This document shows, piece after piece, positions 15,617 to 22,609 of a DNA stretch of 38,892 bases (its first letter is position 1; each line of letters begins with the position of its first letter). Source of the stretch: Cloacimonetes bacterium UBA5456 (GTDB lineage Bacteria; Cloacimonadota; Cloacimonadia; Cloacimonadales; Cloacimonadaceae). The notes under the pieces are model-generated. The model saw only the letters and a list, made by a program, of their open reading frames with translations, was not told the origin of the DNA and did not search any database. The position numbers and the translations under genes are program-made. The DNA lies in assembly GCA_002427325.1 (NCBI GenBank), contig DIQS01000003.1, positions 1 to 38,892 of the forward strand. Direction: 5' to 3'.

Positions 15617-17326
15617 ATGAGCTTTAACCCTTCATTTGCAAGATTGGGCGAGATCCTCATCCATGAGGACTTCGTCACAGAAGACCGGGTCAAAGAAGCA
15701 ATCGTCAAGCAAAACAACTTTGGTTTGAAGCTTGGTGAGACCCTTATCAAACTTGGTTATATCACAGAAAGACAACTGCTTACAGCACTGCATGCTCAGC
15801 TTGATTATGATATCGTCAAAGAATCCGAGCTGATGGAATTAGACCTCAGTGTTGTGGCACAAATCCCAGAGCCTTATGCAGTTGAAAACAGAGTAATTGC
15901 CCTGCGCGAAGATGCTGATGGCATTGTTGTAGCCTTTGTAGATCCCGAAAACCTCACCGTTGTGGATAGCCTCAAAAAGCTTTTGGGCAAAAACATCAAA
16001 CAAGAGATCATAGGCGAGACCACTTTAAAAGACACAATTGAAAAGTATTACAAAAGCATTCGTACAACCAGTGAAGTTGAGGATGCGGTTGGTAACTTTG
16101 ACTTTGTGGCTGTGGACGAAGATGAAAACGAAATCTCGATTTCTTCAACTTCCGCCGAAGCCGACGCTCCCGTCGTTAAACTTTTGAACCTCATTATCAA
16201 TGAAGCGATCAAAGCAAATGCTACCGATATTCACATTGAGCCTTTGAACAAAACCACCCGCGTGCGCTACCGTGTTGACGGTGCTTTGCGCGAAGTCATG
16301 ACCCCTCCGATCGGTATGCATGCCGGATTGATCTCTTTGGTCAAGGTCATGAGTAAGCTAAACATCGCTGAGCGTCGCCTCCCGCAAGACGGTCATATCT
16401 CACTTAAGACAGCCATCAAGAGTGTTGACGTTCGTGTTTCAATCACCCCCACCGTGCTCGGTGAGAAAGTCGTTATGCGTCTTTTGGACAAGGGTGACTT
16501 TGGCTTTGTTCTTTCCTCATTGGGCTTTGAAGAAACTGATATGGAAATCTTCAACAGGATTATCCGTCGTCCTTATGGAATTATCATCGTTTCAGGCCCC
16601 ACAGGTAGCGGTAAATCAACTTCCCTGCACGCTGCCTTGAAAGAGATTTTGGATATTGAAACCAATATCGTCACAGTGGAAGACCCCGTTGAGTATCGTC
16701 TGGAAGGAGTCACCCAAATTGAGACGAAGGAGCAAATCGGACTCACTTTCGGCTCTGCTCTGCGCTCAGTCTTGCGTCAAGACCCTGACGTCGTGCTCAT
16801 CGGTGAAATTCGTGACGAAGAGACCGCTGACATTGCAATTAAGTTCTCGCTCACCGGTCACTTGGTGTTCTCCACGCTGCACGCAAACGACGCTCCCTCA
16901 ACCGTTACACGTCTGATTGACATCGGAATCAAACCCTATCTCGTTGGTTCTTCTCTCTCCCTCGTGATGGCTCAGCGTCTCGTTAGAAAGATTTGCCCTT
17001 ATTGCATCTCGGACTATCAACCCACAGAGCAAGAAATCAGTGATGCCGGCCTCAGCGAGCAAGACATCAAAGAATCCAATTTCAAGCTTGGTGTGGGATG
17101 CGTTCACTGTGATAACACAGGATTCCGCGGCAGAACCGGTATCTTCGAACTTCTCACCGTTGATCCCGAAATCCGTGGCATCATCTATGAAGGTGGCAAC
17201 CAAGACCTCATTCGTGAAGCCGCTCTCAGAGCAGGAATGCGCACCTTGCATGATGCAGCAGTAGTGAAGATGAAACGTGGTGTAACGACCATTCGTGAAG
17301 TAATTAAACTGACAATTGTTGAATAA
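15617..17326 (+). CDS. pilB: Pilus extension ATPase PilB (GspE family)
   Basis: This 569-residue ATPase drives pilus polymerisation. The N-terminal 150 residues are an MshEN-type domain (LGEILIHEDFVTEDRVKEAI...LGETLIKLGYITERQLLTAL), which in relatives can bind cyclic di-GMP. The core has GPTGSGKST (327-335), TVEDPVEY, RQDPDVVLIGEIRDEETADIA and HLVFSTLHAND. Four cysteines (C460, C463, C495, C498) form the zinc-binding tetracysteine motif of PilB/GspE. Length matches PilB. AAGGAAATAG precedes the ATG. It is followed 25 bases later by pilC, completing the motor, with PilT as the retraction partner upstream. Confidence 0.93.
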   Translation: MSFNPSFARLGEILIHEDFVTEDRVKEAIVKQNNFGLKLGETLIKLGYITERQLLTALHAQLDYDIVKESELMELDLSVVAQIPEPYAVENRVIALREDADGIVVAFVDPENLTVVDSLKKLLGKNIKQEIIGETTLKDTIEKYYKSIRTTSEVEDAVGNFDFVAVDEDENEISISSTSAEADAPVVKLLNLIINEAIKANATDIHIEPLNKTTRVRYRVDGALREVMTPPIGMHAGLISLVKVMSKLNIAERRLPQDGHISLKTAIKSVDVRVSITPTVLGEKVVMRLLDKGDFGFVLSSLGFEETDMEIFNRIIRRPYGIIIVSGPTGSGKSTSLHAALKEILDIETNIVTVEDPVEYRLEGVTQIETKEQIGLTFGSALRSVLRQDPDVVLIGEIRDEETADIAIKFSLTGHLVFSTLHANDAPSTVTRLIDIGIKPYLVGSSLSLVMAQRLVRKICPYCISDYQPTEQEISDAGLSEQDIKESNFKLGVGCVHCDNTGFRGRTGIFELLTVDPEIRGIIYEGGNQDLIREAALRAGMRTLHDAAVVKMKRGVTTIREVIKLTIVE

Positions 17327-17351
17327 GATAGACTAAGAAGGTAGATATAAT

Positions 17352-18605
17352 ATGCCAAACTTTTCCTACATCGTAAAAGACGCCAAGGGCGCACGAGTAG
17401 AAGGTGTAATCAAGGCTGACACCTTAGATATGGCAGTGGAGAAGCTTGCAAAAGAAGGCTCCACAATCATATCCGTCAAAGCTGCCGCAGAGGGTGCTTT
17501 CAAAGGCAAACTCTCGCTCTTTGACAAAGTCATGCTCACCATCTACAAGATTCGTACGGGTGTTTCCCTTAAAACGCTGGTCTTCTTCACCCGCCAGCTC
17601 TCAACCATGTTTTCCGCCGGTCTAACCATCGAAAAAGCAATAACAGACCTTGAAAAAGAAGAAACAAACAAAAGATTTGCTAAGGTTCTGCGCAAGATCA
17701 GCGACGATATCCGTAAGGGCTATTCGCTCTCGGAAGCATTAGCGCAGCACCCCGGTGTGTTCAATCCGCTCTATGTTGCGCTGGTTCAAGCTGGGGAGAT
17801 GTCCGGTACCTTGCACACAGTTTTGGATGAGCTGTCAGACTATTTTGAAAAGATTGAAGACACTCGCCGTAAAGTTATGGGTGCAATGGCATATCCTATC
17901 TTTATTCTTGTGTTCCTCGTCGGAGTTGTTTGGGGAATGTTCTATTTCATCATCCCGATGTTTGCTCAAGTCTATTCCGACTTCGGCGCAAACCTTCCCG
18001 GACCCACACTGGTAGCAATAGCTGTTAGTAACTTCGTGGTGAACAATCTGTTCTTTGCGATATTGATCTTCATCCTCGCTTTTGCCGGACTCTTCCTGCT
18101 CTATCTCACCGATAGAGGAAGGCATATCATGGATACGATCAAGCTCAAGATACCCGTGGTTGGAGGAGTGATTTCAAACTCAATCATGAGTAAATTTGCT
18201 CGCACCTTCAGCATTCTCATGGCTGCCGGTGTGCCTATTATGGACACCATGGAGCTCACCGAAAACGTCGTGCAAAACTCCGTTATCGAAGGAGCAGTGC
18301 GCCGTTCACGCGTGTTGGTCAAAGAAGGATATGGCGTAGCTAATGCCTTCCGCAGATCCGGCCACTTCCCGCCCACTCTCTTGCAGATGATGGCAACAGG
18401 CGAAGAAACCGGAGATATGGATAAGCTTCTGAGTAAAGCTGCAGAGTTCTATGAAAAGCAGGTTGATAGTGTGATCGACAGACTCACCTCGCTCATCGAA
18501 CCTTTACTCATTGTCATCATGGCAATTGTCGTGGGTGGAATCATCATCGTGATCTATCTGCCCATCTTCGACCTCGGTGAAGCAATCTCTCAAGGCTATA
18601 ATTAA
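17352..18605 (+). CDS. pilC: Type IV pilus inner-membrane platform protein PilC
   Basis: This 417-residue polytopic protein has the two tandem T2SF domains of PilC/GspF. The first starts around FFTRQLSTMFSAGLTIEKAI with a membrane segment FILVFLVGVVWGMFYFIIPMF. The second starts around FARTFSILMAAGVPIMDTMELT and ends with LLIVIMAIVVGGIIIVIYLPIFDLG. The N-terminus (FSYIVKDAKGARVEGVIKADT) is the usual PilC/GspF start. It is the membrane scaffold on which PilB and PilT act. It is the last gene of the locus and is followed 22 bases later by an intrinsic terminator. Confidence 0.93.
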   Translation: MPNFSYIVKDAKGARVEGVIKADTLDMAVEKLAKEGSTIISVKAAAEGAFKGKLSLFDKVMLTIYKIRTGVSLKTLVFFTRQLSTMFSAGLTIEKAITDLEKEETNKRFAKVLRKISDDIRKGYSLSEALAQHPGVFNPLYVALVQAGEMSGTLHTVLDELSDYFEKIEDTRRKVMGAMAYPIFILVFLVGVVWGMFYFIIPMFAQVYSDFGANLPGPTLVAIAVSNFVVNNLFFAILIFILAFAGLFLLYLTDRGRHIMDTIKLKIPVVGGVISNSIMSKFARTFSILMAAGVPIMDTMELTENVVQNSVIEGAVRRSRVLVKEGYGVANAFRRSGHFPPTLLQMMATGEETGDMDKLLSKAAEFYEKQVDSVIDRLTSLIEPLLIVIMAIVVGGIIIVIYLPIFDLGEAISQGYN

Positions 18606-18627
18606 TAGCCAAACAATATACTATTAT

Positions 18628-18662
18628 GACCCCGGTAACCAAACAAACCGGGGTCATCTTTT
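18628..18662 (+). terminator. Intrinsic terminator of the pilus operon
   Basis: GACCCCGGT (18628-18636) and ACCGGGGTC (18647-18655) form a perfect 9-bp GC-rich stem with a 10-base loop, followed by ATCTTTT. It lies directly after pilC. Confidence 0.9.
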
Positions 18663-18757
18663 CTGAAACATCACTTAAAAATACAGATTATGGACAGCCG
18701 TCTGAATTATTATAACGTTAATATTTTGATTAAATTTTGTCGTTTTGCACATAAAGC

Positions 18758-18785
18758 TTGACAAATGCATGTAGTTAAAGAAACT
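18758..18785 (+). promoter_or_regulatory. Possible promoter ahead of the EtfA gene
   Basis: TTGACA at 18758-18763 matches the -35 consensus. No good -10 box follows at 16-18 bases (the sequence reads TTAAAGAAACTC), so this is tentative. The preceding pilus terminator requires some promoter in 18663-18790. Confidence 0.25.
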
Positions 18786-18802
18786 CTGTTTAGGAGAGAA
18801 TT

Positions 18803-19993
18803 ATGATCGAAGTTATCGCCGGAAAGTGTATTGGTTGTGGTGCTTGTTTGCAAGCTTGTGCATACAACGCAATTACCCTTGTTTCTGATCTTGCCCAAAT
18901 TGACCAGGATAAATGTGTGCTCTGTGGAGCCTGTGTTCAGGCATGTCCCACAGAAGCCATAGTCATCAATAAAATGGCAAAGACTGAGATAAACAAGGAT
19001 GGATATAGCGGAGTATGGGTCTTTGCAGAACAGCGCGATGGAGTCGTCGCAGGCGTCGTTTATGAGCTTTTGGGCAAAGGGCGTGAATTGGCTGACGAGC
19101 TTTCCGCAGAGCTTTGCGCCGTCCTTTTTGGTGAAGACTTAGACCTTATGGCAAAAGAGCTTATCGCCTATGGCGCCGACAAAGTTATCCAAATTGATGA
19201 CCCCGCGCTCAAGGACTTCCGTGACGACAAATATGCCAATGCTTTCGTTTATCTAACTGAGAAATATAAACCCGAAGTAGTTCTTGCCGGCGCAACCGTC
19301 ACCGGCCGCAGCTTCATCCCCAGAGCTGCCGTGATCCTCAAGACAGGACTCACCGCAGATTGCACGGGATTGGCGATTGATCCCGATACTAAAAACCTCT
19401 TGCAGACTCGCCCGGCTTTCGGCGGCAACATCATGGCAACAATCATCACAAAAGACCATAGACCGCAGATGGCAACCGTTCGTCATAAGGTGATGGACCC
19501 TCTGCCTCGTGACGATGCTCGCAGCGGCGTGGTCGTCAAAGAACAATATGATTTTAGCGGCAAAAAGGATATCAGCACCTTCATTTCATTTGAAAAAGAA
19601 AAGACCAATCTCATCAATATCACCGACGCCAATATCATCGTATCCGGCGGACGCGGGCTCAAAGAAGCCAAAAACTTCACTTTGCTCGAAGAGCTTGCCG
19701 GAGCATTGGATGGTGCCGTGGGTGCATCTCGTGCCGCTGTGGATTCCGAATGGATCGCCTATTCCCATCAGGTTGGACAAACGGGTAAGACCGTGAAACC
19801 CGGCATCTATATCGCCGTCGGCATCTCCGGAGCCATTCAACATCTCGCCGGAATGAGCTCGGCAGATTATATCGTTGCGATAAACAAAGACCCCGACGCC
19901 CCAATCTTCAAAGTTGCCGATCTCGGCATAGTCGGTGATCTTTTTGAGATAGTTCCCAAACTTGTCAAGCGCGTAACAGACATAAGACAATGA
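18803..19993 (+). CDS. etfA: Electron transfer flavoprotein alpha subunit with N-terminal 2[4Fe-4S] ferredoxin domain
   Basis: This 396-residue protein fuses a bacterial ferredoxin domain to EtfA. The two cluster motifs are C9/C12/C15/C19 and C38/C41/C44/C48 (CIGCGACLQAC, CVLCGACVQACP). The EtfA N-terminal Rossmann-like domain spans about 70-250. The C-terminal FAD domain includes VSGGRGLKEAKNF, DGAVGASRAAVD, YSHQVGQTGKTVKPGIYIAVGISGAIQH and INKDPDAPIFKVADLGIVGDL, all standard for FAD binding. Such ferredoxin-fused EtfA proteins occur in anaerobes, where they accept or donate low-potential electrons and may take part in bifurcation. AGGAGA precedes the ATG. Its partner EtfB is not next to it or anywhere in the window, which is unusual. 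Its stop overlaps the next start (ATGA). Confidence 0.92.
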   Translation: MIEVIAGKCIGCGACLQACAYNAITLVSDLAQIDQDKCVLCGACVQACPTEAIVINKMAKTEINKDGYSGVWVFAEQRDGVVAGVVYELLGKGRELADELSAELCAVLFGEDLDLMAKELIAYGADKVIQIDDPALKDFRDDKYANAFVYLTEKYKPEVVLAGATVTGRSFIPRAAVILKTGLTADCTGLAIDPDTKNLLQTRPAFGGNIMATIITKDHRPQMATVRHKVMDPLPRDDARSGVVVKEQYDFSGKKDISTFISFEKEKTNLINITDANIIVSGGRGLKEAKNFTLLEELAGALDGAVGASRAAVDSEWIAYSHQVGQTGKTVKPGIYIAVGISGAIQHLAGMSSADYIVAINKDPDAPIFKVADLGIVGDLFEIVPKLVKRVTDIRQ

Positions 19994-21186
19994 TATTACA
20001 CACCACTCAGGTTGTCATAGATTCCAAGAGCACTCATAAGAATTTGCCTCTCAATCTTCACACAACAACAAAAGACCTGAGTCTCGATAATAGCGTCGCC
20101 TATTGCCCGCTCATCAATGCCCACGACCATCTCATAGGCAATTGGTATCCCAAAGCCGGCAAGGATAAGCCCTATCCAAATTCCCATATCTGGGTTGAGG
20201 ATATGAAACAATCAGCCAGCTTTTTGGAAAGAAATAAGTTTTGGTTCAATGATGGTAGCTTCAATCTCTTAGTCCCCGAAGCACATGCCTTAGGACGTTT
20301 GGGCGCATATAAAAACCTCTTTAGCGGCTGTTCTGCCGTGCATGATCATGGCCCCAACCAGCTTCCTAAATACTACCAAGCAATGCCCATAAATGTCATT
20401 GAGGCATACAGACAGTGTCATTCCATCACCTTGGGAAACTGGTGGGGAGGCGAGAGCCCGGAAAGAGAGATGGAACTCGCCGGCGGGAAAATGCCTTTCA
20501 TCATCCACCTCGGTGAGGGAACGGACGAGGTGACAAAACAGGAATTTGCCGAATTGGAAAGGCGTGGTTTGCTAAAAGAAAACACTCTCCTGATCCACGG
20601 TATCGCCTTCACCAAAGAAGAGATAGTTCGCATTGCCAAAGCCGGTGCCTCGGTGTGTTGGTGTCAAAATTCAAACGCCTATCTCATCGGCGAAACTTTC
20701 GATATCGATTCTGCACTGCAAGTCGGCGCAAATGTCGTTATCGGAACAGATTCCACCATGAGCGGCGGCATCAATCTCATCGCCGAATTAAGAGAGATAC
20801 ACGAGAAATATCCTCATATCCCGCTTAATACGCTCTTCCGCATGGTCACCGAAAACAGCGCCAAAGCTCTCTATCTATCTGAAGATTATGGCAAACTCAA
20901 CCCTGATCGCTGTCGTAACTTGCTCGTTCTCGATCGCAAAAAAGAAGACCCTTTCGAAAATATTCTTGAGCTCAATGCCGCATCAATAAAGCTGCTCGTC
21001 GTGGAAGATATCCCGCGTTTTGGCGATAGAGATCTGCTTGACTACTTCCCCAAATCCGAAAGAGAATACACTTTCTTCGACATCGCCGGACGCGAGAAGT
21101 TCGTGATCGGCGATCCGCTTGCCATCAGCAACGAGATCGATTCGGTTTTGGGCTACCACAAAGATTTCCCCTTCTTGCCTTTCTGA
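19990..21186 (+). CDS. Amidohydrolase-superfamily metal-dependent hydrolase
   Basis: This 398-residue protein has the amidohydrolase motifs. They are NAHDHL (metal ligands H45 and H47), a histidine in FIIHLGEGTDE, another in LLIHGIAFTKEE, and GTDSTMSGG with the catalytic aspartate. The pattern HLxEG...HG...GTDS is closest to the chlorohydrolase/deaminase branch (TrzN, SsnA, guanine deaminase types). The N-terminal composite domain is short, about 40 residues. The substrate cannot be told. The ATG overlaps the etfA stop, so the two are co-translated. A link with QueE downstream (deazapurine synthesis) could hint at a purine- or pterin-like substrate, but that is a guess. Confidence 0.75.
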   Translation: MILHTTQVVIDSKSTHKNLPLNLHTTTKDLSLDNSVAYCPLINAHDHLIGNWYPKAGKDKPYPNSHIWVEDMKQSASFLERNKFWFNDGSFNLLVPEAHALGRLGAYKNLFSGCSAVHDHGPNQLPKYYQAMPINVIEAYRQCHSITLGNWWGGESPEREMELAGGKMPFIIHLGEGTDEVTKQEFAELERRGLLKENTLLIHGIAFTKEEIVRIAKAGASVCWCQNSNAYLIGETFDIDSALQVGANVVIGTDSTMSGGINLIAELREIHEKYPHIPLNTLFRMVTENSAKALYLSEDYGKLNPDRCRNLLVLDRKKEDPFENILELNAASIKLLVVEDIPRFGDRDLLDYFPKSEREYTFFDIAGREKFVIGDPLAISNEIDSVLGYHKDFPFLPF

Positions 21187-21205
21187 GCCAGACTTGAGTG
21201 CTGCC

Positions 21206-21832
21206 GTGAAAACCTTGGAAGTTTGCGAGATATTCTATAGCATTCAGGGTGAATCATCCTATAGCGGCATGCCCTGTATTTTCGTCCGCCTCGCGGGTTG
21301 CAACCTCGATTGTAACTACTGTGACACCCGCTATTCACACACGGAAGGCGAGATGATGGACATTGAGCGCATCCTGAAGGAGATATCACATTTTCCCACA
21401 AAGCTGCTCGAAATCACCGGTGGTGAGCCCCTCATCCAAGAAGCGAGCATCCCTTTGATGCAGGATTTGCTCGCAAAAGGGTACAAACTACTGCTTGAGA
21501 CCAATGGCTCGGTTTCTTTGGTTGACGTGCCCGCCAAAGTAGTCAAGATTGTGGATCTCAAGTGCCCCGGTAGCGGTGAAGGCGAGAGTTTTTTATCGGA
21601 GAACTTGGCATATCTGCAGCCGCATGATGAACTGAAATTTGTCCTTTCAAACCGGGAAGACTATCTTTTTGCAAAAGACTTTATCCATGACCATCCCGAG
21701 CTCAATCAGCTCATCCACCTGTCTGTGGTCTGGGATAGGCTCAAGCCCGAATTGCTCGCCAATTGGCTCTTAGAAGACGGCCTTGATGCAAAACTCAGCC
21801 TGCAACTGCACAAGATATTAGACCTGAAATAA
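21206..21832 (+). CDS. queE: 7-carboxy-7-deazaguanine synthase QueE
   Basis: This radical SAM enzyme makes 7-carboxy-7-deazaguanine in queuosine synthesis. The 208-residue form contains VCEIFYSIQGESSYSGMPCIFVRLAGCNLDCNYCDT, with the cluster cysteines C32, C36 and C39 in CxxxCxxC. It also has EITGGEPLIQ and a short C-terminus, all typical of QueE (about 200-240 residues). The open frame extends upstream to 21119 inside the preceding gene. I chose GTG 21206 because the QueE N-terminus starts there and the upstream part overlaps the amidohydrolase. The ribosome-binding site is weak, so the exact start is uncertain. No other queuosine genes are in the window. Confidence 0.85.
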   Translation: MKTLEVCEIFYSIQGESSYSGMPCIFVRLAGCNLDCNYCDTRYSHTEGEMMDIERILKEISHFPTKLLEITGGEPLIQEASIPLMQDLLAKGYKLLLETNGSVSLVDVPAKVVKIVDLKCPGSGEGESFLSENLAYLQPHDELKFVLSNREDYLFAKDFIHDHPELNQLIHLSVVWDRLKPELLANWLLEDGLDAKLSLQLHKILDLK

Positions 21833-21926
21833 AGCCCGTTTTCCTTCGTTATTCATGATCAAAAGCCAGACAAAGTCCCTAAAAAGCATCACAGTCCGAT
21901 AACAATTAACAAGTCAAGCCGCAACT

Positions 21927-22035
21927 CATTCCTTCCCTATGGATTACGCTTATGCTCCGCTTATGATATGCTCATGCTCATGACCACATCATGACCATAT
22001 CATGACCAGAACCCAGTAAGGAAGCAGTGGGGGAG
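21927..22035. repeat. Intergenic palindromic repeat with an 11-bp tandem core
   Basis: The core 21953-21996 is an inverted copy of bases 1-44 (41 of 44 identical). It contains a tandem of 11-base units (CATGACCACAT, CATGACCATAT, then CATGACC) and a doubled ATGCTC. The left arm (CCTTCCCTATGG, 21931-21942) and right arm (GAACCCAGTAAGGAAG, 21998-22013) are related as imperfect inverted repeats. It lies between queE and the ispF terminator and codes for nothing. The remaining part of the gap (21833-21926) contains TCCCTAAAAAGCATCA at 21876-21891, which recurs almost exactly at 4059-4075. Confidence 0.7.
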
Positions 22036-22061
22036 ACCCTCGAATTTGCAGAATTGATAAG

Positions 22062-22103
22062 AAAAAAATAGGGGATATTGCTCATAATAGTAGCAAAATC
22101 CCC
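22062..22103 (-). terminator. Intrinsic terminator after ispF
   Basis: On the minus strand GGGGATTTTGCT pairs with AGCAATATCCCC (11 of 12 positions, 9-base loop), followed by TATTTTTTT. It lies 20 bases after the ispF stop and ends the long minus-strand gene run. Confidence 0.9.
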
Positions 22104-22122
22104 AAGAAAAAGTGATAAATGA

Positions 22123-22605
22123 TTAGCTAAAAGAACTTGGTTTTAAGAGGACGACCACCGTTGCGCTCATTCCCAGCCCTTCGCCGGAAACGCCCAAGCC
22201 TTCTTCAGTCGTTGCTTTAACGGATATTTTGTCTATCTCACAGCGCAGGTCTGATGCTATGTTCGCTCTCATCAGAGGAATATATCCGGCAAGTTTTGGC
22301 TTTTGTGCGGCGATGGTAGCATCGAGATTACCGATTTCATAACCCTTTTCAAGGATCTTTTCATACACTTTTCTTAAGAGAATCCTAGAATCAATATCTT
22401 TAAAAGCGGGGTCGGAATCAGGGAAGAATTGTCCGATGTCGCCCAGCGCGAGTGCGCCCAAAAGTGCATCACAAACGCTGTGGATCAAGACATCTGCATC
22501 GGAATGGCCGGCCAAGCCCATCTCAAACGGGATCTCAATCCCGCCTAAGATGAGCTTGCGTCCTAGTGTCAGACGATGAACGTCATAGCCAAAGCCAATT
22601 CTCAT
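22123..22605 (-). CDS. ispF: 2-C-methyl-D-erythritol 2,4-cyclodiphosphate synthase IspF
   Basis: This 160-residue trimeric enzyme catalyses the cyclisation step of the MEP isoprenoid pathway. It begins MRIGFGYDVHRL, with the metal ligands D8 and H10. It continues with LGGIEIPFEMGLAGHSDADVLIHSVCDALLGAL (third metal-ligand histidine), DIGQFFPDSD, and KATTEEGLG near the C-terminus. All are IspF signatures and length is normal. I chose ATG at 22605, four bases after the glmS stop; a TTG at 22617 would overlap glmS and add four residues not found in the family. It is the last gene before the terminator. Confidence 0.95.
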   Translation of the reverse strand: MRIGFGYDVHRLTLGRKLILGGIEIPFEMGLAGHSDADVLIHSVCDALLGALALGDIGQFFPDSDPAFKDIDSRILLRKVYEKILEKGYEIGNLDATIAAQKPKLAGYIPLMRANIASDLRCEIDKISVKATTEEGLGVSGEGLGMSATVVVLLKPSSFS

Positions 22606-22609
22606 TGTG

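Noticed and set aside
21953..21996. Tandem ATGACC units considered as a CRISPR or replication iteron array
   Set aside because: Only two to three short adjacent units with no spacers, and no cas or replication gene nearby; the inverted second copy points to a palindromic intergenic element.
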